Counted from the stretch's first letter, positions 27,749 through 38,703 are shown. The stretch is 49,363 nucleotides of DNA from Nemertoderma westbladi (GCA_032718475.1 JAUCBJ010009094.1:10006-59368), one strand, 5' to 3'. Translations and numbers: made by a program. Notes: generated from the sequence alone by a model not told the origin.

Positions 27749-30700
27749 ATGGAAATACCCTGCATTAGTCTCACTGATAGTGAGCTTCTAGCAGACCCAC
27801 CTCCCGAATCTGAAGACATGTACGAATTTGGAGGTCTGCCTCTCTCGAGGCACGATATAGAATCGTTAAATGGGCAAAACTGGTTGACAGATAACATTGT
27901 TGAAGCAGTTATATCCAGCTTGTGTTTAGGCTACAACGGCCATGCAAGAGTTTTTAACTCTCATTTCGTTGACATCTTTCAAGAAGGCGGCTTTAAGAAC
28001 ATACAGAGTCTGAGCAAGGGCGCTTCAGTGCCAGTTTTTGATAACGATTTCATATTTTTCCCTATAAATGTAAACAATTGCCACTGGACCCTTGCTGTTT
28101 ACTCCCCTTTAAAGTCAGCAATTTGGTTTTTCGACTCACTGGGGGGCTCTAACCAAACAGTTGTTGATTCTATCAAAGAATGGGTGAATCTTGTTGCCAT
28201 TCATTACAATGTGGACCTCCCCCCAATTGCCGTTTATCCCTCCATTCAAAAGGTGCAATACAACACCTATCAATGTGGGGTATATATCTGTAGGTATGCA
28301 AAGTGGTGTATTGAAGGTTACTCACGATCGGATTTTGAGGATATCAATGATATTACCATTTCCAAGCATCGTAGTGATCTGTATTCTGATATTTCCAGAA
28401 ATGCCCCTCTAGTTTGGTCAGCCAATCAACAGAAGGCATCGACACCTACACCACCTCCAATTGGAGATCCCACCCCGTTTCCGAATTCTCACCCACCCGT
28501 GCTTAACCATACACAATCAATCTCACCGCTAGAGCCGAAACAACCTCCAATCCAATCAGCCGAATCCTCCAAGGATAACAATCAAATTGGAGACCCCACT
28601 CTGGTCCCGAACTCTCATCCACCCCTATTTACCCATACTCCATCAATTGCACCGCTAGAGCCGGGACAACCTCCCACCGTTACCAGTGGAGGACTGTCCC
28701 TCAAGTTCCCATGCACCACCTGCTCTAAATTATGCTGTGTCAACCCCAAGGGAGGGCTGCGCAAACACAGATCCACTGAAGGCACCTCTTGTCCTGGGTC
28801 AGGTTCCATCATTACATTTCCAGCCACCGGTTCCTCCGCTCCTGCTGAAGCTGCAATTCCACCCGACTTACACTCTAATCAGCCAGCCATGTCTCAAGGG
28901 TCACCCGGACTACTGTCCCAACCGTTTACCAATGACACTCCATCCCCTGCTCCTGTGGTAGCCAGCCAGAGCGCCATATCAGATTCACTTAGCAGTGCAT
29001 TCGAAACCCTCACTAGGATCAGAACCCTGACTCGTATCCCCAGGGGTGCAAGACTAAAAGCAGCCACACTTTACAGTAGTCTCTGTGATGCCATCGTCCT
29101 CAACAACAGTCAGTCAAACTGGTTAAACCTGCTGGCCTTTCCATTCTCTCTCAGAGTACCCTCCCAGGGATCAAGGTCCAGACGTGGCCGGAGGGCTATC
29201 GGTCCAGCCTGCAAATCACTCACAGCCAAGGTAAAGGACCAACTGTTGGAATTTGAAGAGATGGTCAAGAACACCAAAGAATTACTAGTACTGCCTACGA
29301 CTAGCCTTCCATCCCATCTGAAGCCCAAGACTCAACAATCCTCGGATGACATGCTTGGGAAATTGATAGCCTCTAAGATAGAAGAAGGAAATGTGAAAGC
29401 AGCTGCACGACTAGCATCCTCATCAGCCACTATAGCCCCAGCCACCTCAGAGACCCTTGAAGCCCTCCGACTCCTTCATCCTACACGCCCATCAGATGAC
29501 TTCCACGGAGTACCGTCATTAGAGGAAGCAGATGTCCCGACCCTCGAGCTATCTTACCCAGAGGTTCTAAAATCAATCAAGCTATTCCCCAATGGCTCGG
29601 CACCAGGTCCCGACAACTGCCGTCCTCAGTTCCTCAAGGACATGATCTCATCATCAGTGGGGGATGCTGCCCTGGCTTCCCTCAAGGCTATGACATCGGT
29701 AGCTAATATCATGCTAAAGGGAGGAGTGCCCCAGGAAGTTCTCCCTTACCTCTATGGCGCCAGGCTTTGTGCTTTCACTAAACCAGCAGGTGGAGTTCGC
29801 CCCATAGCCGTGGGGTGCACTCTGCGTCGACTTACCGCCAAAACAGGCTGCCATTCAGCGGCAAAGCATTCCGGTTTAAAGCTAGGACCCCATCAGCTAG
29901 GGTTCGGGACCCCCCGGGGTGCAGAAGCAGCAGTACATGCAGCCAGGCGTTTCCTCAGTGAGTCAATAGAGAGAGAGACAGTCATGATCAAAATTGATTT
30001 CTCAAATGCCTTCAACAGTATTCACCGTGGACCAGCCTTGAGGGCAGTGCTAAAGAACCTCCCACCACTATACAACCTGGCATATCAGTCATATTCGCAA
30101 CCCTCTCTCCTATTCTACAATGGGACAACAATTGCCTCTGACGATGGTATGCAACAGGGAGACCCACTAGCCTCTCTATTCTTCAGCAACGACACAATTG
30201 AACTTGTCGATAGCATGGAATCTCCTCTCAACGTGTGGTTCCTGGATGACGGTTCCTTGGGTGGAACACCATCTGTTGTTGCTTCTGACCTGAAGAGGGT
30301 CATAGCCGAGGCAGCAAAGCTAGGGCTTATGGTCAAGGCATCCAAGTGTGAGTTAATCTTTGGCAAGCACTTTCCCTTACAACTGAAAGAAGAGACAACA
30401 GCTCTGTTTGATGCCATCACACCAAGCATTAAACCAATCGATTTTTCTGATGCGCTGTTGCTTGGATCACCCCTAGGAGATTCAGCCATGGAAAAGATCC
30501 TTGAAGAGAAGGAATCAGACCTCTCTAGGTTCGCAGACCGCCTCCACCTTCTATCGGCGCATGACGCCCTATACCTACTCAGACATTGCTTTGCCATTCC
30601 GAAGTTGATGTATGTGCTGCGGTGTTCACCCGCCTTTGGATCGCCTCGATTGAAGTCTCTAGATGATAAGATTCGGCAGTGCTGCCAAATTGTGCTCAAC

Positions 30701-31738
30701 ACTAGGATTGGGGGCGATGCTTGGGCCCAGGCTTCCCTTCCAATATCTTTGGGCGGGCTGGGGGTTAGAAGCACATCCGACGTAGCTTTACCAGCTTTCC
30801 TGGCTTCCAGCCATGGGTGCATCCCACTGCTTAACACCCTACTACCCAGTTCCATTTCCAGCATCCCCAACCCACTCCTAATAGCTGCGAAGCAACTACT
30901 ACCTACCGATTTTCCTGAACCAATCAATCAAGCCATTCAGAAAGGATGGGATGCCCCGCTGTGCTCATCACGACAGGATGAACTGATCACCAAAGCCTCA
31001 TCAGCAAAAGAGAAGGCTCGTCTCCTAGCTGCCGCCGCAGACCACGCCGGGGACTGGCTAAGGGCACTGCCGGTATCATCCCTAGGCCTTCGCCTCAGTG
31101 ATGAGCAGCTGCGGGTGGGAGCAGCTCTCCGCTTGGGTACACCTATTTGCGAGGAGCATTCCTGCAGGGGTTGCGGGTTGGAAGTCGACACGAGTGGAAG
31201 TCATGGCCTCAGCTGCTTACACAATTATGGGAAATACACCCGTCATGCAGAGGCCAATGACATCATTCACCGTGCACTCTCATCAGCCGGCATTGCCTCC
31301 ACCTTGGAGCCTCGAGGACTTTCACAAGACGGCAAGACACCAGACGGTTTGACCTTTGCCCCTTGGTCCTCAGGCCGCCCACTCGTTTGGGACTTTACTT
31401 GCAGGGACACCCTCGCTCCTTCCTATCTACCCGAGACAAGTAAATCTGCAGGTGCAGCCGCTTTAATGGCAGAGACCAGTAAAGGAAATAAGTATGCTGC
31501 GCTCCAGCACCACCACTTATTCCGCACTATTGCCTTAGAGACCTTAGGCCCAATCGGTGCAGAAGGCACCGCAGTACTGCGGGAGATAGGGCGGAGAATC
31601 GCCAAGGAAACAGGTGAACCTAGGTCCACAGAATTCCTTTTCCAGCGGCTCTCAATTGCAGTGGTCAGAGGGAACGCGACATCTGTCCTAGGTACCACCC
31701 CCCACCAGGCGGGCCTTGATGAGGTATTCCTACTCTGA
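27749..31738 (+). CDS. Ulp1 protease / zinc finger / RT / restriction-like endonuclease polyprotein
   Basis: One intact ORF of 1329 aa. Residues about 30-215 are a C48 (Ulp1/SENP) cysteine protease: LNGQNWLTDNIV, His112 in CHW, Asp129 in FFDSLGG, Gln170, Cys176 in QCGVYIC. A Pro/Thr-rich linker follows, then a finger-like C322xxC...H...C segment (FPCTTCSKL). The reverse transcriptase spans about 600-900: APGPDNCRPQ, GGVRPIAVG, Asp750 in KIDFSNAFNS, MQQGDPLASLF, and Asp833-Asp834 in FLDDGSLGG. The C-terminus has a CCHC knuckle from Cys1139 (CRGC...H...C) and a restriction-like endonuclease with KTPD1199 and WD1215FTC. This order fits NeSL/Utopia-type non-LTR retrotransposons, which insert by target-primed reverse transcription. 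All catalytic residues are in place, so the copy may be active. Confidence 0.92.
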   Translation: MEIPCISLTDSELLADPPPESEDMYEFGGLPLSRHDIESLNGQNWLTDNIVEAVISSLCLGYNGHARVFNSHFVDIFQEGGFKNIQSLSKGASVPVFDNDFIFFPINVNNCHWTLAVYSPLKSAIWFFDSLGGSNQTVVDSIKEWVNLVAIHYNVDLPPIAVYPSIQKVQYNTYQCGVYICRYAKWCIEGYSRSDFEDINDITISKHRSDLYSDISRNAPLVWSANQQKASTPTPPPIGDPTPFPNSHPPVLNHTQSISPLEPKQPPIQSAESSKDNNQIGDPTLVPNSHPPLFTHTPSIAPLEPGQPPTVTSGGLSLKFPCTTCSKLCCVNPKGGLRKHRSTEGTSCPGSGSIITFPATGSSAPAEAAIPPDLHSNQPAMSQGSPGLLSQPFTNDTPSPAPVVASQSAISDSLSSAFETLTRIRTLTRIPRGARLKAATLYSSLCDAIVLNNSQSNWLNLLAFPFSLRVPSQGSRSRRGRRAIGPACKSLTAKVKDQLLEFEEMVKNTKELLVLPTTSLPSHLKPKTQQSSDDMLGKLIASKIEEGNVKAAARLASSSATIAPATSETLEALRLLHPTRPSDDFHGVPSLEEADVPTLELSYPEVLKSIKLFPNGSAPGPDNCRPQFLKDMISSSVGDAALASLKAMTSVANIMLKGGVPQEVLPYLYGARLCAFTKPAGGVRPIAVGCTLRRLTAKTGCHSAAKHSGLKLGPHQLGFGTPRGAEAAVHAARRFLSESIERETVMIKIDFSNAFNSIHRGPALRAVLKNLPPLYNLAYQSYSQPSLLFYNGTTIASDDGMQQGDPLASLFFSNDTIELVDSMESPLNVWFLDDGSLGGTPSVVASDLKRVIAEAAKLGLMVKASKCELIFGKHFPLQLKEETTALFDAITPSIKPIDFSDALLLGSPLGDSAMEKILEEKESDLSRFADRLHLLSAHDALYLLRHCFAIPKLMYVLRCSPAFGSPRLKSLDDKIRQCCQIVLNTRIGGDAWAQASLPISLGGLGVRSTSDVALPAFLASSHGCIPLLNTLLPSSISSIPNPLLIAAKQLLPTDFPEPINQAIQKGWDAPLCSSRQDELITKASSAKEKARLLAAAADHAGDWLRALPVSSLGLRLSDEQLRVGAALRLGTPICEEHSCRGCGLEVDTSGSHGLSCLHNYGKYTRHAEANDIIHRALSSAGIASTLEPRGLSQDGKTPDGLTFAPWSSGRPLVWDFTCRDTLAPSYLPETSKSAGAAALMAETSKGNKYAALQHHHLFRTIALETLGPIGAEGTAVLREIGRRIAKETGEPRSTEFLFQRLSIAVVRGNATSVLGTTPHQAGLDEVFLL

Positions 31739-31756
31739 ATCCAGGAATTCTCATAG

Positions 31757-31945
31757 GTGTTAATTTATCTCAACTCAGCAGTGAACCCAATATTATATAA
31801 TATTATGTCACAACAATTTCGTCGGGACTTTCGTCGCGTTTGTTGCCGGGGTAACCAACAGCGCTTGGCTTTTATCAATCAAAGAACTGTCAATTACAAT
31901 TCGGAAATGACGAGGCATAGCACACTCGATAGTACAAAACTGTAA
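31757..31945 (+). other. Last exon of a rhodopsin-type neuropeptide GPCR
   Basis: TTCTCATAG at 31748-31756, then 62 codons to TAA without an ATG start: [20 protein letters not shown], then [10 protein letters not shown] and a polar tail. [10 protein letters not shown] is the NPxxY motif of transmembrane helix 7; FRRDFRR is the amphipathic helix 8 and CC the usual palmitoylation site. Similar ends occur in thyrotropin-releasing-hormone, ghrelin, neuromedin U and related invertebrate neuropeptide receptors. The earlier six helices are absent from the window. It begins 18 bases after the stop of the RT ORF and lies inside the direct-repeat-bounded insertion. Confidence 0.8.
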
Positions 31946-32153
31946 CCCTGGAGACTTGAGATTACTTTTATAACAATAGATGGATGATTGACCGTCTGTT
32001 CGTATTAGAGTATTTCTTACTCTGAGAGAGAATTTGATGTTTTACGAATTTTAGCTCCTCTATATACGAACTTTGTACAATATTATGTAGTTAACCGGTT
32101 TCTTGTAATTTAGTTTTGCTTTAATGTATATCTGGACTCTATTAATTAAAATA
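31946..32153 (+). other. 3' flank of GPCR exon, end of insertion
   Basis: 208 bases resembling a 3' untranslated region, ending GGACTCTATTAATTAAAATA before the right direct repeat. No canonical AATAAA or poly-A run. Confidence 0.55.
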
Positions 32154-32163
32154 ATAATATATT
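32154..32163. repeat. Target-site duplication, right
   Basis: ATAATATATT, directly followed by GATGAAGG as at the empty sites. Confidence 0.75.
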
Positions 32164-33394
32164 GATGAAGGTTATGTGATTCATATTACCTGACTGTAAT
32201 ATCAATAGGCCTAAGGCTAAAATGTAAAAATGTTTTTTTTTATTTAAAAAGAAATACCAGTAGGCCTACATAGGACCACTGAACCAGTACCCATACACTG
32301 CTTACAATACAGTCCTGCAGTCTTCCTCCTATCAGCTAGGTATTAGAAGATTCTTAATCTTAGTTCAGATTTTCAAAAATTCTGGTAGTGGATTAAGTAC
32401 CATATATGTCTATGGATATGGTACAGCAGTAGGCTAACTACATTGCATGACAGATCACCTAAAATTCAAATTAGGGTGGTGTTAGCCTTCAACTCAGTAC
32501 CTTAGAGTAAGTAAGCCTTCTGCAGTACTGACTATCAATGGGTGCAGGACACTTTGCCACACTGCCTTTTCGACATAGAAGTTAGTAAAACAAAAGTGAA
32601 GTATCTTGTGCTTGTGTGACGCTAGGGAAAGCAATTTTACTACTGATTTTCAGACAATTTCAATCAATTGCTTATCAATTCAATCAATCCTTTAATTATT
32701 CCAAATGCACAACCTGATAAATTTACAATTTTTACAGTATGGAAGCACAATGGCAATTTATTAGACTTGATATAATCAACAATTTACAGATTTACGTTGT
32801 ATAGTATAGGTACTCAAGCGCGGCTGTACTGTAGCAATAGTTTAGTAGCCATTACAGTAAAATAAAGATTATAACACAATATCGGTTTGGCGGGCGGTGG
32901 GTTGGGGGAAGGACTTGATAGCCTCAAATTTGTTAATTTTTTAATTTTAATTGTACTTGATTTAATTTTTTAATGATGTTGAAATGAGATAATGTATAGT
33001 GGGTGAACCTGCATTAGTAGATACTCAAGCCACAACTTTATAATTGTACATATTTTATCTCTTACAGGTCATCTTATATTTATCATTGAACAGCATCACA
33101 TGAGGATGAAGACATGAGATAAAAGGGAAAAAACAATGTAAATTTGTAATATATTAAAGAATATTACATACACAGTATATTAATATTACAACAAACTGTA
33201 GTAACAACTGTGATTTAAACAACTGATGATAACACAATCGGGTAACGCAATCGACACGCTTACCATACCCTCTACACAAACCAAAAACCTCAAGCACAGC
33301 ATGGACTGATCAACTGGTGCGCATCCATAATGAATTAATAAATTAAAATAATTTTTTCATTTTTACTTAAAAATGATTTAACATAATTTTACAG

Positions 33395-33520
33395 ATATTG
33401 ATGAATGTACATTAAACACCGACAACTGTCACATTAATGCTGACTGTTCCAATACTGTCACTGGATTTAGTTGCAGCTGCAAGTCTGGATATACAGGAGA
33501 TGGTGTCACTACATGTACAG
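33395..33520 (+). other. Calcium-binding EGF exon (copy B)
   Basis: Same 126-base phase 1-1 exon as 13047-13172, with intact splice borders. Confidence 0.85.
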
Positions 33521-33964
33521 GTAATAAACTTTCTTAAATAAAAATCATTGAGTTAATAATAATATGCCAAAATATAATTTTCCGCTTTATATTTACTGTA
33601 ATACATAAGGTCCTTCCAGGCTTCCCTTACCTATTCTCCATGAGTGTCGCAATTTCGTTTTTCCTTAGTCAAGCATCCCTTTCATTTGTCTAAATATATG
33701 TCATAGCCGGTCTTCCATGGCTATGCTTTTCTTGTGTTGGTTGCCGGAAAAGTAGATCTGGCATGACCTCATGCTTACTTCTCCAGCAGTGCCCACTGAA
33801 TCTTAATCGGTGTTCATGGAGGGTGGTTGATAGAGGTGGTATTAATTCATGAAGTACAATTATAAATGGGAAGGTTGAGGCAGTTAGATCTGTTAGAAAG
33901 TTTGAGGGTGGTTTGGGGGGGGGGGGGCGGTAGTGGAATAGAGTGGCATTTCTTGGACTATGGA

Positions 33965-34165
33965 CTACCTCTTAGAGTCTGTTGCTGTTATGAGCAGGGC
34001 ATCCGCTGTCCCCAAGATGGAGACCGCATTACCAGCCAGAAACGCAATAGCCAGTATCTTCATGAAGAATCCGTGAAATCTGGACACTTGTGTTACAGCA
34101 TGGAGTCTGGCCCCAAACTCATTCAAGAACTCAGATGTTTCAGAGCTGGGGCAGCCCAGGATCTC
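33965..34165 (-). pseudogene. C-terminus of an RLE-type retrotransposon (copy B)
   Basis: Inverted copy of 40902-41102: EILGCPSSETSEFLNEFGAR through to GNAVSILGT and a stop. It aligns with the end of the 1329-aa ORF (LETLGPIG..., LREIGRRIAKETGEPR, RGNATSVLGT). A CR1-like LINE is inserted on its 5' side. Confidence 0.65.
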
Positions 34166-36547
34166 ATAGATAGATAGATAGATAGATTTATTTATACATT
34201 ATGTAAAAACAATAACAAATACACCAAACAATGTACCGGTATAAAGGTATTGTCCAACATAACATATAGGATTACCCCTAAAGCTTTGCAGCTTATTTCC
34301 AAGGGGGTCCTTTATGTTACTTGGTTACAAATACAATATTACACTACGCTAATTTAAAACCAATATAAAACGTAATTACACTATGTACATGTACAACTTT
34401 ACCGAGAGTGTGACAATGTCCGACTCAACGATAAAGATGTAATGTACAGAACAATTTATTATAAAACGTAATTACAGTATAAATAGTAAATAATTAATAA
34501 ACTAATTGCTTACTGTAGGACTATTGTACCTATTTTTACATTGCACACGGAGGTGAGATTTAACTGCAGATTTAAAAGAATGTTTATTATTTAGGTTTTT
34601 AATTTCATTAGGCAGAGCGTTCCAATTTTTAATACCGTTAAAAAAGAAAGTCAGATTCAAAGGATTTACAATTCGGGAGGTAGAAGTTTGAAGCACTAGC
34701 TCTGGTACTGTAAGAGTGTGTATCGCGTACTCTGTTGAATTTTTGTTTTAGGTAATGGGGACATTTACCATTATACACTTTATGCACATGGTTAAGGCGT
34801 AGCGTAGCTGCTTAACTCTACTATCTAAGTTAAGTAGTCCAGATTCAGAAAAGTCATCTGGAGTTAGGTGGTGCCTAGGTTTGTAGTCTTTAATAAATCG
34901 TACTACTTTATTCTGAGCTACTTGTAATTTACATTTAAGCTGTTTGGTTAAGCCTTCATACCAAGAAGAGCATGCATAGTCCATGTGACACTGTATTAAA
35001 GAAGTGCAAAGTAACTTGCGGGAGTCGGTGTTTAAACTATTTTGGTTTCTGTATAGAAACCTAAGCCTACTGTTAACTTTCGAGAAAATATTTTTCACTG
35101 TACTTTCTCCTGATAAGCAGTTATCCAATGTGGCGCCTAAATATTTAACTTCCTTTTTATTTTCAATCTTATGTCCATTACTAGTGACTTCAGACTTAGT
35201 TACCTTCTTTAGCTTTCTTTTGGAACCAAACAAAATACTTTCAGTCTTACCGTAGTGAATGGATAGCTTATTATCATATCAACCAACCACTCATTACAGG
35301 ATTCTAGAACTGCACTTAACTTTTGGGAAATATGGATAGGATCTTTATGAGAGAAAATAAGAGCACTGTCGTCGGCATATAAAATTTAAAATCGGGATCT
35401 ATACTACTTATCATATCATTTACATAGCATACAAAAAGCAGAGGACCTAATATACTACCTTGCGGTACACCACAGGTAATCTCTTGTACAGTAGACTGCG
35501 ATTTGCTAATGACTACAGTTTGACCTCTGTCTGACAGGTAGGACTTGAACCAGTCTATAGAACCTACACCCATCAGGCCTAACATACCAAGCAGAATTTC
35601 GTGATCTACAGTATCGAAAGCCTTTTGTAGGTCCAACATTACCATACCAGTATATAAAGCCTTTGCGTTATTACATCTAATTGTATCAGTTAAGTTAATA
35701 AGGCAGGTGTCTGTAGAATATGATTTACGAAAACCGGACTGAAGTTAATAGATCTTGAGTATTTTTTGAAAAATTTTAGAATTTAGAAAAAGTAGATTTT
35801 GAAAAACGAAATCCTCAGAAACGGGTTTTAAAAATAACTTTTCTGAATTTTGTAACTTCTCTAAATAAAAATTATTTAGAGTTTCGGACCCTATACTATA
35901 TTTATTACTTGATAACGGTAACCTCTTAACTAAATTAGAGGCAACATTAGTAAAATAATTATTAAATAAATTACTAACTAGAGTATGATCATGAATCAGC
36001 TCACCGTTATCTTGCAGAACAATATTCGATTTAGATTTAAGGTTTTTATAACCTAAAGATTTTAGGGTAGACCATAGACTTTTAGGATTATCTTTATTCT
36101 CACTTATTTTGTTGTACAAATATTCAGATTTAGCTTTTTTTATTTCCTGTTGGACAAGGTTTCTATATTTGCAGTAATTATTATAATCAGCTAAAACACG
36201 GTATTTCCTAAATTTATACAAATATTTATCTCTTTCTCTGATATTACTAAGAATACCCGAGGTCATCCAGGGCTCAGTGCGTTGTTTAAGACTAATTTCT
36301 TTAATTGGTGCTACAGTATTAAGTGCCTTTAGAAATATATCTTTAAAAACAGTGTACGCAAGGAAAATGTCAGCGGCCTTAAAACAGGGTTCCCAGTCAG
36401 AATTAACTAACAAACTTAAAAAGCGTTCCTTGCTGTAATTTTTCATAGACCTAACTGTTACTGTTTTATGATCCCCGAAAAAAGATTTTTGAGTCTTTCT
36501 TGTGCAAAAAACTATAAAATGATCGCTTAGACTTATAGGTAAAACCC
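34166..36547 (-). pseudogene. Defective CR1/L2/jockey-like LINE, minus copy
   Basis: Starts at a TAGA microsatellite (34166-34190), the usual short-repeat tail of such LINEs, and reads leftward on the minus strand. 36547-35790 is the end of the endonuclease (PISLSDHFIVF) and the pre-RT linker. RT palm follows at 35645-35316 ([30 protein letters not shown], then broken at the expected YADD position). 35233-34748 and 34696-34502 are the thumb and C-terminal part (FFNGIKNWNALPNEIKN). A segment between 35740 and 35790 replaces about 300 bases of RT fingers that the plus copy retains, and frameshifts separate the pieces. Its 5' border (36547) shows no target duplication. Confidence 0.85.
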
Positions 36548-36753
36548 TACAGCTTGCCAACACATTGTTACTACCTTTAAAAAGGCACATTTCACTGATT
36601 ATCAAGGAAATGAATATCCATCCAGTTGTCTGCAAATCATGCAGTCTGCCAGTCTGTGAGGAATTGAAGACAAGACATACTGCATACAGACATTTCCTCT
36701 ACTTATCTACTGCTGTACTGTTATGGAATTCATCCCTAAATCATCTTGCTTGA
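36548..36753 (+). pseudogene. Possible C-terminal LINE fragment
   Basis: A short frame ending HTAYRHFLYLSTAVLLWNSS followed by LNHLA and a stop. It faintly resembles the end of CR1-type ORF2 (R.....F...T...WN.LP). Weak evidence; may be chance. Confidence 0.2.
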
Positions 36754-38295
36754 TATTACTGGCATGGGCAAGATCTCTCGTATTAGTTGCCATAGCATAC
36801 TGACCCACCACATCCATGAACCATATTAATCTGTAAATATGAAATATATAAATAAATAATAATATAAAAACCTAAATAATCCATATACCAATTAAGACTA
36901 ATATTACAATCCCGATCCAATATCCATCAGTTGATCCAAAATCTTCCTTCTTGACTTGCCGCCTGGGTTGACTGATCTTCTCTCATTGTCTCATCTGTTT
37001 GGTTTGCCTGATTGTGTGTTTCAGGCCTCTCCAATAAATATACATAAATAATATAAAATATTATAATAGGCTTTATTATGTCTAATGCTCAACAATTTAT
37101 GTAGCCAGGGATAAACTTGGAAAGTCTATTATAATGTTTAGCAACTTTCTAGTCATTATTATTATTATATTAAACTATAATATTTTTTTTATCCAAGTTC
37201 CAACAACCCGATTTCGGCCGATTTTGGATATGTTGATAAGCATAAAATTTGGGCCTAGAAAATATTAAATTAAATTCTGTTGCTGTTGCAATTTGTCCGA
37301 GGTTGAGCCTTTTTTCGCCTATTTTGACTGGACTATAATATATAACACATTATATGTATATTCGTTGCTAAATAAAATATAGGCCTATAATTAAATATTT
37401 AAAAGCTGAAATATTTCCACTAACCAAAGCTATTTAATTTTATTTTAAAATATTATTGTAACTTTCTCAAATGCATAAAACCCATCCACCCACAGTCTGA
37501 TGTGTGTGTTGGTGAGGCTGTACTGCTTTTTTGCTAAGCAACAAAGGTTTCCAGGGTTTCCTATGCTTGGTTGTTGTTGCCAGGTTGTTTGGCTTGGTTG
37601 TTGACACTCATACACATACATCATCAGACAGTGGCTAGTCAACAGTATGCAAGCAAGTATAACTTTACAATGCTGTAACTGCGAGCAAGGAAGTTATTTA
37701 CTCCTTTCAAAGTATTGTAAAAAAATACCCTACTATTATACTATTATACGGCCATAGTAATCCTGAGACTAGAGATTTATTATTAATTGATTTAGATTCA
37801 GTATTTTTGTATAACCAACTGTGAGATGTCAGGATGTATGTATACCACTGTCTGACTTGACTTCTGGCCTGGCAGACCAGGTAATGCATCATTAGGTACT
37901 TTAGTCTTTAGATCCTGTGTCTTTACATCCAGCAAGTTGTCATCATGTCATGTGTTCTTAGGTCCTATGTATTGCATATTACACATTGCACTCGCACTTG
38001 CACATTACAATGTTACCAGCACTTCTACAATAAATGGAATATAGAACTGGTTATATATCATTATTTAAACTTACAGTATATACTTACAATTATTTTATTT
38101 TAATTATTCAGTAGGATGTATTGTATATATTTAATTTATTAGGCCTACTATGTATATTATATACACTTTATTTATAATTTTTACATAATTTATTATATAT
38201 TTATATTGATTTTTTGCATTCATTTTCATACTATTAGACAATTATTATACATACTAGCAGGCAATACCCGAGACATGTTACCCGGTATTTCCTGC
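36754..38295. other. AT-rich stretch at centre of inverted repeat
   Basis: No supported gene. AT-rich with scattered AGGCCTA motifs. It marks the unpaired spacer of the inverted repeat. Confidence 0.5.
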
Positions 38296-38379
38296 TACCG
38301 GCATAGGCCTACTGGCGTACTGGTACCGGCATAGGCCTACTGGCGTACTGGTACCGGTATAGGCCTACTGACGTACCGG
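38296..38379. repeat. 28-bp minisatellite, 3 units
   Basis: Units start TACCGG at 38296, 38324 and 38352, each containing ATAGGCCTACTGGCGTACTG or a near form. The third has two changes. A GGTACC-rich tail follows to about 38397. Confidence 0.85.
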
Positions 38380-38540
38380 TACCCAGTACCGGTACCGAAC
38401 GTGAATTAAACTTTTCGAAAAGTGGCCTATAACGACCGCTGGTTAATGTTATACACACATGCCAAGTTCCAGCGCAATCCTTCTGCCCGTTTTGGAGGAG
38501 TTCGAACACAGAGAGAGAATGCTGATTGTAGTAGTAGTTA

Positions 38541-38700
38541 GTTACCCATGGAGCCATTGGCTGTTTGTTCATAATTTGGGATGTGCCGCTTGTGCCCAGC
38601 CAGATCATCCAGTCATTATTCATTGGGAGCCACACTGCCGAGGAAGCAGAGACTCTTAAGGATCCGCAAATGCCAGGTACTCATAGGCTAACCCTTCCAC
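38541..38700 (+). pseudogene. RLE retrotransposon fragment, first of two
   Basis: Near-duplicate of 39000-39170 (ACCCATGGAGCC..., TGGGATGTGCC, AAGCAGAGACTCT..AAGGAT). Reading across frames it gives PWS..GLFV and WDV, then a helix-like stretch, as in the restriction-like endonuclease of the 1329-aa ORF (PWSSGRPLVWDFTC). It has frameshifts and is short. Confidence 0.45.
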
Positions 38701-38703
38701 CCG

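Larger units (their letters stand above)
18825..32153 (+). mobile_element. 13.3-kb RLE-type retrotransposon with tandem accessory ORFs
   Basis: Present in block copy B, absent from A and C, and bounded by a 10-bp direct repeat. From left to right: four near-identical 2.1-kb units (promoter, Cys-rich ORF, 486-aa ORF), a 234-base partial fifth unit, a 272-base leader, the 1329-aa Ulp1/RT/endonuclease ORF, and a GPCR-like last exon with a 3' flank. The RT ORF groups it with NeSL/Utopia-like elements that carry a restriction-like endonuclease; the tandem part has no counterpart that I know of in these families. There is no poly-A tail; the right end is AT-rich (ATTAATTAAAATA). Several nested events could also have produced the same outline. 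Confidence 0.75.
32164..34165. repeat. Left arm of inverted repeat, part 2 (block copy B)
   Basis: Resumes the block exactly where it broke off at 18824 and pairs with 40902-42906 in inverted orientation. The shared sequence continues on both sides into the 3' ends of the two facing LINE copies (34166 onward and up to 40901). Confidence 0.92.

Noticed and set aside
30115-30927. 270-aa minus-strand frame
   Set aside because: Lies fully inside the RT domain of the 1329-aa ORF in antisense and shows no motif; an antisense shadow.
31757-31945. Treating the GPCR end as an independent small gene starting at GTG
   Set aside because: It starts directly after an AG acceptor and has only helix 7 and helix 8; it is a terminal exon, not a start.
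33866-34177. 103-aa plus-strand frame (and its inverse at 40890-41207)
   Set aside because: Includes a poly-Gly run from the G tract and is the antisense of the RLE C-terminal fragment, which carries the recognisable GNAVSILGT motif.
34166-36547. Target-site duplication around the minus LINE
   Set aside because: CAGCCCAGGATCTC at its 3' side is not repeated at 36548; only CAG matches, so the 5' border is a rearrangement, not an insertion end.
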